Positions 50,790 through 62,052 of a stretch of DNA of 64,000 bases are shown here, in pieces; the first letter of the stretch is position 1, and the number at the start of each line of letters is the position of its first letter. The notes below the pieces were generated by a model. The model did no database searches. It worked only from the letters and a program-made list of their open reading frames with translations, and was not told the DNA's origin. Made by a program: the position numbers and the translations under genes. The stretch spans positions 1 to 64,000 of the forward strand of contig NZ_VAUO01000002.1 of NCBI RefSeq assembly GCF_005796105.1, read 5' to 3'. The stretch comes from Pseudomonas mosselii (GTDB lineage: Bacteria > Pseudomonadota > Gammaproteobacteria > Pseudomonadales > Pseudomonadaceae).

Positions 50790-51539
50790 ATGTACACGAA
50801 AACGACATTTTCCCGACGACTGACGCGCCTGCTGACTAGCTCGCTCGCCGCCTTGTGCCTCATGGCACCCAGCGCTCGTACACTGGCGGAGGCGTTCACC
50901 TTGCCTGAACAGCTTATCGGTGTCACTCAAGGGTTTCTTGAATTCACGGTGGAAGATTATCTGGCTAGCACCCAAACCCAGGGGCGCTATGAGATCCAGG
51001 TCAACAACCTCGACCCGCGCTTGCGCATGCCACTGTGCAGCCAGCAACTTGACGCCTCACTGGAAAGCCCCGCGCCACTGGGACGCGTAACGGTGAAGGT
51101 CCGCTGTGACGGCAGCTCGCCCTGGACGGTTTACGTTCCGGCGCAAGTGCGCCTATTGCGCGACGTGGTGGTGATGACCCGGCCGCTCAAGCGCGAAAGC
51201 GTGATCGAGGAAGGCGACGTAGGCCTGCGCGAACGCGATGTCGGCACACTCGGCCAGGGCTACCTCACCACGCTGGAGCAGGCCGTGGGCATGAAACTGG
51301 TGCGCCCGGTGGTGCACGACCAGGTGCTGACGCAGGTGCATATCGAGCAAGCCGAAGTGGTGCGCAAGGGCGATCAGGTGGTGATCATCGCCCGCAGCGG
51401 CAACCTGAGCGTGCGCATGCCGGGCGAAGCACTGAGCAAAGGCGGCTTGCAGGAACAGATCCGGGTGCGCAACCTGAACTCCAAACGTGTGGTGAAGGCC
51501 CGTGTGACAGGGCCTGGCCAAGTCGAGGTGGCAATGTAG
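50790..51539 (+). CDS. flgA: Flagellar P-ring assembly chaperone FlgA
   Basis: Periplasmic chaperone for FlgI, 249 aa. A signal-like N-terminus (RLTRLLTSSLAALCLMAPSARTLA) precedes the mature part, with a C-terminal SAF domain (LRDVVVMTRPLKRESVIEEGDVGLRERDV ... LVRPVVHDQVLTQVHIEQ) and the closing VRNLNSKRVVKARVTGPGQVEV. ATG at 50790 is the only start that gives a whole signal peptide, yet it has no good ribosome site and sits at the predicted transcription start. Starts flgA-flgM-flgN. Confidence 0.94.
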   Translation: MYTKTTFSRRLTRLLTSSLAALCLMAPSARTLAEAFTLPEQLIGVTQGFLEFTVEDYLASTQTQGRYEIQVNNLDPRLRMPLCSQQLDASLESPAPLGRVTVKVRCDGSSPWTVYVPAQVRLLRDVVVMTRPLKRESVIEEGDVGLRERDVGTLGQGYLTTLEQAVGMKLVRPVVHDQVLTQVHIEQAEVVRKGDQVVIIARSGNLSVRMPGEALSKGGLQEQIRVRNLNSKRVVKARVTGPGQVEVAM

Positions 51540-51663
51540 CACGACCCCCGACAACGAAGTGCCGGCGAACGACGCAAGACTGGCGGCGCGCAACCGCTGC
51601 CCCTAAACTGTGTCGGAAATCGGGTGACGCATGCCTGCTGACAGGCGGCGACGCATTCGTGCC

Positions 51664-51690
51664 TAAAGTTTATTTCGGGTTGGCCGAAAA
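51664..51690 (+). promoter_or_regulatory. Sigma-28 (FliA) promoter of flgMN
   Basis: TAAA-N15-GCCGAAAA, one mismatch to consensus, ends 35 bp before the flgM ATG. Allows FliA to drive its own anti-sigma factor, as in P. aeruginosa. Confidence 0.85.
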
Positions 51691-51725
51691 CAAGGCATGC
51701 GTCCCAATACCCAGAGGTTCTGATC

Positions 51726-52040
51726 ATGGTCATCGACTTCAGTCGTTTGAATAATTCTCCGTCCGTCACAGGCGGCGTTCGCAGCAACACGGCATCGGGC
51801 AGCCCCGAAAAAGCCGGTGAAGCCAGCGAAACCACCGTGCGTAGCAATGCCAGCGGAGAATCGGTACATCTCAGCCAAGAGGCACAGCAGTTGCAGAAGA
51901 TCAGCGACAAGCTGCGCGACCAGCCCACCGTCAACAGTGCCCGCGTGGCTGAGTTGAAGCAGGCTATCGCAGACGGCAGCTACAAGGTCGATGCCGGCCG
52001 GGTCGCCAGCAAACTGCTCGATTTCGAAGCTCAGCGCTAA
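51726..52040 (+). CDS. flgM: Anti-sigma-28 factor FlgM
   Basis: Binds FliA until it is exported through the finished hook. The 104-aa, disordered, Ser-rich N-terminus is followed by the FliA-binding C-terminal half ([33 protein letters not shown]). AGAGG precedes the ATG by 8 bases. Also the likely partner of HsbA. Stands 186 bases after flgA with its own promoter. Confidence 0.94.
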   Translation: MVIDFSRLNNSPSVTGGVRSNTASGSPEKAGEASETTVRSNASGESVHLSQEAQQLQKISDKLRDQPTVNSARVAELKQAIADGSYKVDAGRVASKLLDFEAQR

Positions 52041-52088
52041 CCGTTTGGCGCGCTGACTTCAAGGACGCAACACAGCCAAGAGTTAGCC

Positions 52089-52556
52089 ATGCACGACATC
52101 ACTCTGCTGCAACTGATCGAAGACGACATCGCACCTACCGAGGAACTGCTTGACCTTCTCAAGAGGGAAGCAGTCGCCCTGCATGGTCGCGACATGGTGG
52201 TGCTGGAACAGATCCTGGCACGCAAGCAGTCTTTGATCGTCTTGCTCGAGCAGCAGGGCCAGCGGCGCAACCAATTGCTCATTGGCCAAGGTTTCAGCGC
52301 CGATCGCGCAGGCGTCATGGCGGTGGCCGCACAATCGGCCAACGGCGACATCATCCTGCAGCAACTCGACGTGCTCACCCAATTGATGGATACCTGCCAG
52401 AAAGTCAACGAGACCAACGGCCGGATCATTCAGATGCAGCAAAACGTCACGGCCAACCAGATCAGAATCCTCAACGGCGGCGATTCTCCGTCGCTGTACG
52501 ACAGCCGTGGCGCTACCTCTCCGATGGCCAAGCCCCGGGCGCTCAGCCAAGTGTGA
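52089..52556 (+). CDS. flgN: Flagellar export chaperone FlgN
   Basis: A 155-aa helical protein, chaperone for FlgK and FlgL. Shows the FlgN pattern ITLLQLIEDDIAPTEELLDLLKREAVALHGRDMVVLEQILARKQSLIVLLEQQGQRR and a hydrophilic C-terminal tail. 48 bases after flgM; same transcript. Confidence 0.92.
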   Translation: MHDITLLQLIEDDIAPTEELLDLLKREAVALHGRDMVVLEQILARKQSLIVLLEQQGQRRNQLLIGQGFSADRAGVMAVAAQSANGDIILQQLDVLTQLMDTCQKVNETNGRIIQMQQNVTANQIRILNGGDSPSLYDSRGATSPMAKPRALSQV

Positions 52557-52637
52557 TTGTTTCTATTCAAGGCACGGAACATACTGGCAAAATGCCGTTA
52601 CTTGCGTGTGTCGTTTTTGCCTGGAGATTGATAACCC

Positions 52638-53381
52638 GTGTTCAATGAAACCGATGCCCCCCAGCCACCGAAGGTGCTAAACACCCCTTTGGAGATCACG
52701 GCCAACCTGCGCCAATTGCTGGAGAGCCACGACCCGCTGATTCTCACTTTCCATGAGCGCAGCCAGCGGTTCCAGAGCTATGTGGTGCACGTGGACCGAG
52801 ACACCGGTGTTCTCGCCCTGGACGAAATGATCCCCCGAGACGGCGAAAAGTACATCGAGAACGGCGAACCGTTCCGTGTCGAGGGCTTCCACGACGGCGT
52901 GCGCATCGCCTGGGAATGCAACACCCCCCTGACCATTACCGAAATCGACGGCCACCGCTGCTATCGCGGCCCGCTGCCCGAGGAAGTCACCTACCACCAG
53001 CGCCGCAATGCGTTCCGCGCCGCGCTGAAGCTCTCGCAGTTGGTCGAGGTGATCCTCGATGGCACCCACCTCAAGGGTAACGGCGCCCTGCGTGGCAAGT
53101 TGCTGGACATCTCGGCTACCGGTTGCAAGCTGCGCTTTGACGGCGACATCGAAGATCGCCTACAACTGGGGCAGGTGTACGAACGCTTCAAGGCCGCCAA
53201 CCCGCTAGGCCTGTCAGACACCATGGTCGAGCTGCGCCATCTGCACTTCGAAGAACGTATCAACACCACTTTCGCTGGCGTGCGCTTCCACAACCTGAAC
53301 GGCCAGGCACAGCGCAAGATCGAAAGCTTCGTCTACCAGCTGCAACGCGAGGCGCGGCGCTTCGACAAAGACGACTACTGA
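52638..53381 (+). CDS. flgZ: PilZ-domain flagellar brake protein FlgZ (YcgR)
   Basis: Binds c-di-GMP and slows the motor. The 247-aa protein has an N-terminal YcgR domain (about 10-115) and a C-terminal PilZ domain with the binding motifs RRNAFR (near residue 118) and D-I-S-A-T-G (near 155). GTG start at 52638 with TGGAG about 12 bases upstream, a long spacing; there is no ATG before the conserved domain. Follows flgN by 81 bases and is closed by a strong terminator. Confidence 0.92.
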   Translation: MFNETDAPQPPKVLNTPLEITANLRQLLESHDPLILTFHERSQRFQSYVVHVDRDTGVLALDEMIPRDGEKYIENGEPFRVEGFHDGVRIAWECNTPLTITEIDGHRCYRGPLPEEVTYHQRRNAFRAALKLSQLVEVILDGTHLKGNGALRGKLLDISATGCKLRFDGDIEDRLQLGQVYERFKAANPLGLSDTMVELRHLHFEERINTTFAGVRFHNLNGQAQRKIESFVYQLQREARRFDKDDY

Positions 53382-53397
53382 TCGCTCGAGCCTTCTG

Positions 53398-53426
53398 AAA
53401 ACGCCACCCACTCGGGTGGCGTTTTT
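53398..53426 (+). terminator. Intrinsic terminator after flgZ
   Basis: ACGCCACCC at 53401-53409 and GGGTGGCGT at 53414-53422 form a 9-bp stem with loop ACTC followed by TTTT on plus. It is 17 bases after the flgZ stop. Confidence 0.9.
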
Positions 53427-53586
53427 CATTCGCACAGAGGATACGAAACACCACCTGCCGACCACAGCACGGGTAAAGCTCCCCCAACTGAGCTGGGCAA
53501 CTGCGCATCGCTCTGTCAGTGCCCTGTCTCGGAAACAAGCTGTTCACTTTCGGCGGTGCCTTGGCCGAACACTCCGGTCATTCATC

Positions 53587-53605
53587 AAAAGGGAACGCAT
53601 TTCCC
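53587..53605 (-). terminator. Weak terminator after the MFS gene
   Basis: GGGAA / TTCCC with a 5-base loop, followed on minus by CTTTTGATG, 10 bases after the transporter stop. A short stem, so weak. The stretch 53427-53586 between the two terminators holds nothing recognisable. Confidence 0.5.
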
Positions 53606-53615
53606 AGACAAGGCA

Positions 53616-54953
53616 CTAGGTCGGTCGACCCAACTCTGGCTCGGCCTGGCGCGGCCCGGGTGCAGCAGGTTCTTCTTCGGTATCTTCCGCCGCCACCGGT
53701 GCCTGCATCACGTCCTGGACGGTCTGCTCGTCAACCCGTGGATCAAGCGCCGCCGACAAGGGCGAGCCAGCTGCCGGCATGGCCACGTGCCCCAGCGGCG
53801 CATCTTGTACCTGATGCAGGCCCGTAACGGCCTGAGGACGGATACGCCAGACCAGTACCAGCGCGAAGAACAGGAAGAAGGCATAGAGCATCTGCGGCCC
53901 CAGCAGCTTCATCAGCACGCCGGCCGCCAATGGCCCGATGCAAGCCCCCACGCCATAGGTCACCAGGAGCATGGCCGTCAGCGACACGCGGCGCTCACTT
54001 TCTACGTGGTCGTTGGAAAATGCCACGGCTAGCGGATACAGGCCGAATTGCAACAGCGAAATGACGAAGCCGATGCCGAACAACAGCTCCAAAGGCACGC
54101 TCGGCAAAATGGCCAACGGCGCCGAGGCCACAGCCAAGCCAATGGCCACGCTGCGGATAAGCACCGCGCGGTCGTAACGGTCGGATAACCAGCCCAACGG
54201 CCACTGCACCAGCAGGCCGGCAAAAATGCAGCTCCCCATGAACAGACCGATCTGTTCGGTGCTCAGGCCCTGGTTAGCGGCATACAACGGCGCCAAACCG
54301 TAGAACGAGCCGACGATCAGGCCCGATCCGAGCACGGTGGACAGCGATTGCGGCACGCGCTTGATGAAGAACTTAGGGTCCATCGGTGCAGGACGCAATG
54401 GCGCAGGGTGAATGCGCCGCGTCATAGCGACCGGAACCAGGCACAGGGCGAAGCACATGGCCACCAGCATCAATAGCTCCGGCCCCAGTTGCGGGTGTAC
54501 CACCAGGATCAGTTGCCCCAGTACCAGTCCCAGGTAAGAGGCGATCATGTAGCCGCTGAACACCGCGCCACGGTGCTTGGCATCGGCCTGCTCGTTGAGC
54601 CAACTCTCGATGACCATGTACTGGCACATCATGCCGAGGCCGACGATCATGCGCAGGCCAACCCATACCGGCAGCCAACTGGTCATGCCATGGCCGAGCA
54701 CGGCCGCGCCAACAATGCCAGCGCAGGTGGCGTAGGCACGGATGTGCCCTACCCGCCCGATCAGCCGATGCCCGACCTTGCCGCCCACTGCCAGGCCGAA
54801 GTAGTTGGCGGCCATCAGCGCACCGACCCATAGGCTATCGACATGCTCAGCAGCCAGGCGCAAGGCCAGGTAGGTACTGAGCAAGCCCGAGCCGATCAAC
54901 ATCATCAACGCGGCGAAATACAACGACTGAAACGGTTTCCAGATAGTGCGCAT
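53616..54953 (-). CDS. MFS transporter (YcaD-like)
   Basis: The 445-aa inner-membrane protein has about twelve hydrophobic segments in two halves and the MFS loop patterns GGKVGHRLIGRVGHIRAY (loop 2-3) and GWLSDRYDRAVLIRS (loop 8-9). The layout resembles the YcaD/UPF0226 group of unknown substrate. The C-terminal about 55 residues after the last helix are hydrophilic and Pro/Glu-rich (AEDTEEEPAAPGPRQ) and would be cytoplasmic. Single gene between flgZ and bkdR, convergent to flgZ. Confidence 0.82.
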   Translation of the reverse strand: MRTIWKPFQSLYFAALMMLIGSGLLSTYLALRLAAEHVDSLWVGALMAANYFGLAVGGKVGHRLIGRVGHIRAYATCAGIVGAAVLGHGMTSWLPVWVGLRMIVGLGMMCQYMVIESWLNEQADAKHRGAVFSGYMIASYLGLVLGQLILVVHPQLGPELLMLVAMCFALCLVPVAMTRRIHPAPLRPAPMDPKFFIKRVPQSLSTVLGSGLIVGSFYGLAPLYAANQGLSTEQIGLFMGSCIFAGLLVQWPLGWLSDRYDRAVLIRSVAIGLAVASAPLAILPSVPLELLFGIGFVISLLQFGLYPLAVAFSNDHVESERRVSLTAMLLVTYGVGACIGPLAAGVLMKLLGPQMLYAFFLFFALVLVWRIRPQAVTGLHQVQDAPLGHVAMPAAGSPLSAALDPRVDEQTVQDVMQAPVAAEDTEEEPAAPGPRQAEPELGRPT

Positions 54954-55100
54954 ACGTCCCGAAAAGCTCCCTGGGTCAGGTGGCAGCGGTGCACGCTAGC
55001 ATAAGGGCAAAACGGCTGGGGTGCAGGCCTGCGTAATCGAAAAAAACACGGGCGGCGCGCTTGTTACACCTTACGTCGCGCACAGACCATGGCGCAGCGC

Positions 55101-55586
55101 TCACTCGCGCAAGGTCATGCCGTTGGCCGGCAACGGCAGCGCCGTCTTATAGCGCACCTGCTTGAGGGCGAAGCTGGAGCGAATGTTGGCCACCCCGGGC
55201 AAGCGGGTCAGATAGTCGAGAAAACGCTCGAGCGCCTGGATGCTGGGCAGCAGCACCCGCAACAGGTAATCCGGGTCCCCCGTCATCAGGTAGCACTCCA
55301 TCACCTCGGGCCGCTCGGCGATCTCCTCCTCGAAGCGGTGTAACGCCTGCTCCACCTGCTTTTCAAGGCTCACGTGAATGAATACGTTGACGTCCAGCCC
55401 CAGCACCTCGGGCGACAGCAAGGTCACCTGCTGGCGGATCACCCCAAGCTCTTCCATGGCCTTGACCCGGTTGAAACAGGGGGTGGGCGATAGGTTCACC
55501 GAACGCGCCAGCTCCGCATTGGTGATCCGCGCGTTTTCCTGAAGGCTGTTGAGAATGCCGATATCGGTGCGATCCAGTTTGCGCAT
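55101..55586 (-). CDS. bkdR: Lrp/AsnC-family activator of the bkd operon, BkdR
   Basis: A 161-aa Lrp-type regulator: N-terminal HTH ([42 protein letters not shown]) and C-terminal RAM domain ([28 protein letters not shown]). In P. putida BkdR activates bkdA1A2B-lpdV in response to branched-chain amino acids and represses itself. Divergent from bkdA1 as in P. putida; length is identical to the family norm. Confidence 0.95.
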   Translation of the reverse strand: MRKLDRTDIGILNSLQENARITNAELARSVNLSPTPCFNRVKAMEELGVIRQQVTLLSPEVLGLDVNVFIHVSLEKQVEQALHRFEEEIAERPEVMECYLMTGDPDYLLRVLLPSIQALERFLDYLTRLPGVANIRSSFALKQVRYKTALPLPANGMTLRE

Positions 55587-57015
<1,429 letters not shown>

Positions 57016-57016
57016 G

Positions 57017-58075
57017 ATGAACGACCACAACAACAGCATCGACCTGGAAAACGCCATGTCCACCACCACCATGACCATGATCCAGGCCCTGCGCTCGGCC
57101 ATGGACGTGATGCTCGAACGCGATGACAACGTGGTGATCTACGGCCAGGACGTGGGTTACTTCGGCGGCGTGTTCCGCTGCACCGAAGGCCTGCAGGCCA
57201 AGTACGGCACATCGCGGGTGTTCGACGCACCGATCTCCGAAAGCGGCATCGTCGGCACCGCCGTGGGCATGGGCGCCTACGGACTGCGCCCGGTGGTGGA
57301 GATCCAGTTCGCCGACTACTTCTACCCCGCCTCCGACCAGATCGTGTCGGAAATGGCGCGCCTGCGCTACCGTTCGGCCGGCGAGTTCATCTCGCCACTG
57401 ACCCTGCGCATGCCCTGCGGCGGGGGCATCTATGGCGGCCAGACCCACAGCCAGAGCCCGGAAGCGATGTTCACCCAGGTGTGCGGCTTGCGCACCGTGA
57501 TGCCGTCCAATCCCTACGACGCCAAAGGGCTGCTGATCGCCTCGATCGAATGCGACGACCCGGTGATTTTCCTTGAACCCAAGCGCCTGTACAACGGCCC
57601 GTTCGACGGCCATCACGAGCGCCCGGTAACGCCCTGGGCCAAGCACCCGCACAGCACCGTGCCAGACGGTTACTACCGCGTACCACTGGACAAGGCAGCC
57701 ATCGCCCGCCCCGGCAACGACGTCACCGTGCTGACCTACGGCACCACCGTGTACGTTTCGCAGGTGGCCGCCGAAGAGAGCGGCGTCGATGCCGAGGTGA
57801 TCGATCTGCGCAGCCTCTGGCCGCTGGATCTGGAGACCATCGTCGAGTCGGTGAAAAAGACCGGGCGCTGTGTGGTAGTGCATGAAGCGACGCGCACCTG
57901 CGGCTTCGGCGCTGAGCTGGTGGCGCTGGTGCAGGAACACTGCTTCCACCACCTTGAAGCACCGATCGAGCGTGTCACCGGCTGGGATACCCCCTACCCC
58001 CACGCACAGGAATGGGCCTACTTCCCCGGTCCTTCGCGAGTCGGCGCGGCATTGAAACGGGTCATGGAGGTCTGA
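57017..58075 (+). CDS. bkdA2: Branched-chain 2-oxoacid dehydrogenase E1 beta subunit
   Basis: Partner of BkdA1 in the E1 heterotetramer. The 352-aa product has the transketolase pyrimidine domain (VIYGQDVGYFGGVFRCTEGL; PISESGIVGTAVGMG) and the C-terminal domain (VIDLRSLWPLDLETIVESVKKTGRCVVVHEATRTCGFG). Start at 57017 has GGGGG upstream, one base after bkdA1. The internal ATG at 57056 would give the 339-residue form reported for P. putida and is an equally serious candidate. Confidence 0.95.
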   Translation: MNDHNNSIDLENAMSTTTMTMIQALRSAMDVMLERDDNVVIYGQDVGYFGGVFRCTEGLQAKYGTSRVFDAPISESGIVGTAVGMGAYGLRPVVEIQFADYFYPASDQIVSEMARLRYRSAGEFISPLTLRMPCGGGIYGGQTHSQSPEAMFTQVCGLRTVMPSNPYDAKGLLIASIECDDPVIFLEPKRLYNGPFDGHHERPVTPWAKHPHSTVPDGYYRVPLDKAAIARPGNDVTVLTYGTTVYVSQVAAEESGVDAEVIDLRSLWPLDLETIVESVKKTGRCVVVHEATRTCGFGAELVALVQEHCFHHLEAPIERVTGWDTPYPHAQEWAYFPGPSRVGAALKRVMEV

Positions 58076-59344
58076 ATGGGCACGCACGTCATCAAGATGC
58101 CGGACATCGGTGAAGGCATCGCGCAGGTCGAGTTGGTGGAATGGTTCGTCAAGGTCGGCGATGTGATCGCCGAAGACCAGGTCGTCGCCGATGTCATGAC
58201 CGACAAAGCCACGGTTGAAATCCCCTCGCCGGTCAGCGGCAAGGTCCTGGCTTTGGGCGGCCAGCCCGGCGAAGTCATGGCGGTGGGCAGCGAGCTGATC
58301 CGCATCGAGGTCGAAGGCGGCGGCAACCACATCGATACGCCCCAGGCCAAACCCGCAGAAGCCGAACCCGAGCCAGTACCGGCCAAGCCTCACACCGAAC
58401 CGCACACGCCGGCGCAACCGACAATCGCTGCGCAACACCCAGCAGCGCCCATCGTCCCACGCGAGCCGCACGACAAACCCTTGGCCTCCCCGGCCGTGCG
58501 CAAGCGTGCGCTGGATGCCGGCATCGAACTGCGCTACGTACAGGGTAGTGGTCCAGCCGGGCGCATCCTGCATGAAGACCTCGACGCCTTCATCAGCAGA
58601 CCGCACATCAGTGCGAGCCAGCCCCCCAGCGGCTATGCCCGACGCAACGACAGCGAACAGGTGCCAGTCATCGGCCTGCGTCGCAAGATCGCCCAGCGCA
58701 TGCAGGATGCCAAGCGTCGCGTGGCCCACTTCAGTTATGTCGAGGAAATCGACGTCACCGCCCTGGAAGCCTTGCGCCAACAGCTCAACGCAAAGTATGG
58801 CGAAAGCCGCGGCAAGCTGACGCTGCTGCCGTTCCTGGTTCGTGCAATGGTCGTCGCCCTGCGCGAGTTCCCGCAGATCAACGCCACCTACGACGACGAA
58901 GCGCAGGTCATCACCCGCCATGGCGCGGTGCATGTGGGCATCGCCACCCAGGCTGACAATGGTCTGATGGTGCCGGTTCTACGCCATGCCGAGGCCGGCA
59001 GCCTGTGGGGTAACGCCAGTGAAATCGCGCGAGTGGCCCACGCCGCACGCAACAACAAGGCAAACCGTGACGAGTTGTCAGGCTCGACCATCACCCTCAC
59101 CAGCCTCGGCGCACTGGGCGGGATCGTTAGTACACCGGTGGTCAACACCCCGGAAGTGGCAATCGTCGGCGTCAACCGCATGGTTGAACGCCCGGTGGTG
59201 GTCGACGGGCAGATCGTCGTGCGCAAGATGATGAACCTGTCCAGCTCGTTCGACCATCGTGTGGTCGACGGCATGGATGCAGCCCTGTTCATCCAGGCCA
59301 TGCGCGGCCTGCTCGAACAACCCGCCTGCCTGTTCGTGGAGTAA
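58076..59344 (+). CDS. bkdB: Branched-chain 2-oxoacid dehydrogenase E2 (lipoyl acyltransferase)
   Basis: A 422-aa core enzyme: one lipoyl domain (1-85, lipoylated Lys in [13 protein letters not shown]), an Ala/Pro/Glu linker (about 85-135), the peripheral E3-binding domain ([33 protein letters not shown]) and the catalytic domain ending [17 protein letters not shown] with the active-site His. Its ATG follows the bkdA2 stop with no gap. Confidence 0.96.
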   Translation: MGTHVIKMPDIGEGIAQVELVEWFVKVGDVIAEDQVVADVMTDKATVEIPSPVSGKVLALGGQPGEVMAVGSELIRIEVEGGGNHIDTPQAKPAEAEPEPVPAKPHTEPHTPAQPTIAAQHPAAPIVPREPHDKPLASPAVRKRALDAGIELRYVQGSGPAGRILHEDLDAFISRPHISASQPPSGYARRNDSEQVPVIGLRRKIAQRMQDAKRRVAHFSYVEEIDVTALEALRQQLNAKYGESRGKLTLLPFLVRAMVVALREFPQINATYDDEAQVITRHGAVHVGIATQADNGLMVPVLRHAEAGSLWGNASEIARVAHAARNNKANRDELSGSTITLTSLGALGGIVSTPVVNTPEVAIVGVNRMVERPVVVDGQIVVRKMMNLSSSFDHRVVDGMDAALFIQAMRGLLEQPACLFVE

Positions 59345-59346
59345 GC

Positions 59347-60726
59347 ATGCAACCGACTATCCAGACAACCTTGTTGATCATCGGCGGCGGCCCGGGCGGC
59401 TACGTGGCGGCCATCCGTGCCGGACAACTGGGCATCCCCACGGTACTGGTCGAAGGCCAAGCACTGGGCGGCACCTGCCTGAACATCGGCTGTATTCCAT
59501 CCAAAGCGCTGATCCATGTGGCCGAACAGTTCCATCAGGCCAGTCGCTTCACTGAACCCTCGCCGCTTGGCATCAGCGTGTCGTCACCGCGCCTGGATAT
59601 TGCACGCAGCGTGGAATGGAAAGATGGCATCGTCGACCGACTCACCAGCGGTGTCGCGACCTTGCTGAAGAAACAGGGCGTGAAGGTGATCCATGGCTGG
59701 GCAAAAATCCTCGACGGCAAGCACGTCGAAGTGGACGGCCAGCGCATTCAGTGCGAGCACCTGCTGCTGGCGACCGGCTCCAGCAGCGTCGAGTTGCCAA
59801 TGTTACCGCTCGGCGGCGCGGTGATCTCGTCCACCGAAGCGCTGGCGCCCAAGTCAGTGCCTAACCACTTGGTCGTGGTCGGTGGTGGCTACATCGGCCT
59901 GGAACTGGGCATCGCCTACCGCAAACTGGGAGCGAGGGTCAGTGTGGTCGAGGCGCGCGAACGCATCTTGCCCACCTACGACGCCGAACTGACGGCGCCG
60001 GTGGCCGCGTCACTGAAGAAACTGGGCGTGGATCTGCATCTGGGCCACAGCGTACAGCACTATGCCAACGGTTGCCTGAGTGCTCGGGACGGCCAAGGCA
60101 ACGAGCTGCGCATCGAGGCCGATCAGGTGCTGGTGGCCGTTGGGCGCCGACCGCGCACCCACGGTTTCGGCCTGGAACAGTTGGACCTGAAGATGAACGG
60201 CGCCGCCATTGCCATCGACGCGCGCTGCCAGACCAGCATGCGCAACGTCTGGGCCATTGGGGACGTGGCCGGCGAGCCGATGTTGGCCCACCGTGCCATG
60301 GCCCAGGGCGAGATGGTCGCTGAATTGATCGCCGGCAAGGCGCGCCGTTTCGAGCCGAACGCAATCGCTGCGGTGTGTTTCACCGACCCCGAAGTCGTCG
60401 TGGTCGGTGCCACGCCCGAGCAGGCCAGCCAGCAAGGCGTCGACTGCATCGTCGCGCAGTTCCCTTTCGCCGCCAACGGCCGGGCAATGAGCCTGGAATC
60501 GAACAGCGGTTTCGTGCGGGTCGTGGCCCGACGGGACAATCACCTGATCCTGGGTTGGCAGGCGGTGGGGGTGGCAGTGTCTGAACTGTCCACAGCCTTT
60601 GCCCAGTCGCTGGAGATGGGCGCGCGCCTGGAAGATGTGGCCGGCACCATCCACGCCCACCCCACTCTGGGTGAGGCCGTACAGGAAGCGGCGCTCAAAG
60701 CGCTGGGGCATGCGCTACACGTCTAG
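59347..60726 (+). CDS. lpdV: Dihydrolipoyl dehydrogenase (LPD-Val, E3)
   Basis: A 459-aa FAD disulfide oxidoreductase: FAD motif [19 protein letters not shown], redox pair [16 protein letters not shown] motif [13 protein letters not shown], and the catalytic H-x4-E in [13 protein letters not shown]. It is the E3 specific to the branched-chain complex, as expected from the P. putida operon. Two bases after bkdB; closed by a terminator. Confidence 0.96.
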   Translation: MQPTIQTTLLIIGGGPGGYVAAIRAGQLGIPTVLVEGQALGGTCLNIGCIPSKALIHVAEQFHQASRFTEPSPLGISVSSPRLDIARSVEWKDGIVDRLTSGVATLLKKQGVKVIHGWAKILDGKHVEVDGQRIQCEHLLLATGSSSVELPMLPLGGAVISSTEALAPKSVPNHLVVVGGGYIGLELGIAYRKLGARVSVVEARERILPTYDAELTAPVAASLKKLGVDLHLGHSVQHYANGCLSARDGQGNELRIEADQVLVAVGRRPRTHGFGLEQLDLKMNGAAIAIDARCQTSMRNVWAIGDVAGEPMLAHRAMAQGEMVAELIAGKARRFEPNAIAAVCFTDPEVVVVGATPEQASQQGVDCIVAQFPFAANGRAMSLESNSGFVRVVARRDNHLILGWQAVGVAVSELSTAFAQSLEMGARLEDVAGTIHAHPTLGEAVQEAALKALGHALHV

Positions 60727-60752
60727 GTACTGAAGCGGCGAAAGCCGAGTTG

Positions 60753-60788
60753 GCCCGTGACGTTACCAGGCGTCGCGGGCATTTTTTT
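60753..60788 (+). terminator. Intrinsic terminator of the bkd operon
   Basis: GCCCGTGACG at 60753-60762 and CGTCGCGGGC at 60771-60780 form a 10-bp stem (one G-U pair) followed by ATTTTTTT, 26 bases after the lpdV stop. Confidence 0.9.
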
Positions 60789-60835
60789 GCCTGGCCGCTC
60801 AGGCATAGTCAGCATGAGCGCACAACGCCAAACCC

Positions 60836-61834
60836 TCACTCGGCAACGGTGTTCTTGCCCGCCGCCTTGGCCCGGTACAACGCCTGATCGGCCCGTGCCA
60901 GCAGGCCTTGCTGACTTTCGCCTGCGCGCCACTGCACCACCCCATAACTCATGCTCAGCCGACAATCCCCTACTGGCTCAAGCGTCGCCAGTGCCTGACG
61001 AATTCGCTGGGCAGCCTCGCGCGCGTCGGCAAGCGAGGTACACGGCAGCACCACGACAAACTCATCACCGCCCCAGCGCGCCAGCAGGTCATGCTCGCGC
61101 AGGCACTGGCGCACGCGCTCGGTCACCTCGATCAACACCGCATCGCCGCGGGCATGCCCGTGCACGTCATTGATGGGCTTGAAGTCATCCAGGTCCATGA
61201 CGATCAGCGCCAGCGGCTCGCGAAAGCGCCGGGCGCGCTCACAGGCCTGTTGCAAGGTGTTCTCCAGATGATAACGGTTGGCCGTGCGGGTCAGCGGGTC
61301 ACGCTCAGCCAGCATGCGGTTTTCGTCCAGTTGCCGTTGCAACTGCTGGTTGACCCAGGACAGCTCTTGAGTACGCTCGGCCACTAGGCTCTCCAGCGAC
61401 TTGTTGCGCAGTTCAAGCTCCGCAACCAGCCGCTTGCCGGCATCGATGTTGCGATGGGCACCGAGCATGCGCGCCACCGAGCCATCCGGGTTGTGCGCAA
61501 TAATGTGCCCGCTGTCCTCGATCCACAGGTAGCTGCCATCCTGGCAACGGCAACGATATTCGATGCGATAGCGTTCACTGCGGTGATCGAGATAGGCCTC
61601 AAAATGGGCCATCACCCGCGGGTAATCCTCGGGGTGGATCAGGTTTTCCCACGTGAACACCGAATTATCCAGGGAATGGCTGGGATAGCCGAGCATCGCG
61701 TACCAGCCTGGATTGCGATACACATAGCCGGTGTTGGCATTCCAGTCCCAGATCCCGTCGCTGACCAACTCGAACAGAGTGTGCAGTTGCTGCTCGGTGA
61801 AGCCGGTTGGCACCGGCTTTGTAACCTCACTCAT
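60836..61834 (-). CDS. PAS-GGDEF diguanylate cyclase
   Basis: Makes c-di-GMP from two GTP. The 332-aa cytosolic protein has a PAS domain with PAC motif (about 15-135: FELVSDGIWDWNANTGYVYRN; IEYRCRCQDGSYLWIEDSGHI), a coiled-coil linker (140-185) and a GGDEF domain with an intact active site GGDEF at 255-259 and the inhibitory I-site R-x-x-D at 246-249. The domain begins DPLTRTANR rather than the usual DPLTGLPNR. ATG at 61834 has GGGAG 8 bases upstream. Single gene, divergent from the unknown gene at 62053. Confidence 0.9.
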   Translation of the reverse strand: MSEVTKPVPTGFTEQQLHTLFELVSDGIWDWNANTGYVYRNPGWYAMLGYPSHSLDNSVFTWENLIHPEDYPRVMAHFEAYLDHRSERYRIEYRCRCQDGSYLWIEDSGHIIAHNPDGSVARMLGAHRNIDAGKRLVAELELRNKSLESLVAERTQELSWVNQQLQRQLDENRMLAERDPLTRTANRYHLENTLQQACERARRFREPLALIVMDLDDFKPINDVHGHARGDAVLIEVTERVRQCLREHDLLARWGGDEFVVVLPCTSLADAREAAQRIRQALATLEPVGDCRLSMSYGVVQWRAGESQQGLLARADQALYRAKAAGKNTVAE

Positions 61835-61866
61835 CGCCCCACTCCCTCGCAGTTCAGCGGCTGCGT

Positions 61867-61917
61867 CCCTGTCAGGGATTGCCGTTAGCTCACTCGATTG
61901 CCGCCAGCGGCAATCCC
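61867..61917 (-). other. Overlapping inverted repeats in the leader of the cyclase gene
   Basis: GATTGCCGC (61896-61904) pairs with GCGGCAATC (61907-61915). The same right arm extended, CGGCAATCCC (61908-61917), also pairs perfectly with GGGATTGCCG at 61875-61884. The two stems exclude each other. A third palindrome, TCCCTG-T-CAGGGA, occupies 61867-61879. On minus all lie 33-83 bases before the cyclase ATG. No T-run follows. Confidence 0.5.
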
Positions 61918-61998
61918 GTTCCTCTGGCGGGCAAGCTCGTGCCAACCCGCGTCCCACCAGAATAGCCAATTCTTGGGATTTTAAGGGTTTACGAGCGC

Positions 61999-62013
61999 TG
62001 GCACAGCTTTTGC
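61999..62013 (+). promoter_or_regulatory. Sigma-54 promoter of the unknown gene at 62053
   Basis: Plus strand TGGCAC-N5-TTGC, a complete -24/-12 consensus, 39 bp before the ATG, giving a leader of about 28 bases. Confidence 0.82.
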
Positions 62014-62052
62014 CGTTTTACAGGCGTCCATCGACTCAGTCAGGAACAGACT

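Noticed and set aside
50727..51047. 107-codon N-terminal extension of cheV
   Set aside because: Runs through the divergent flgA start and promoter region; CheV homologues start at the ATG at 50726.
53416..53619. Short plus-strand frame between flgZ and the MFS gene
   Set aside because: Begins inside the flgZ terminator, has no ribosome site or conserved sequence.
55022..55080. Possible terminator downstream of bkdR
   Set aside because: There is a T-run on minus near 55041-55047, but the only stem (GCGCG/CGCGC with a long loop) is too weak to support.
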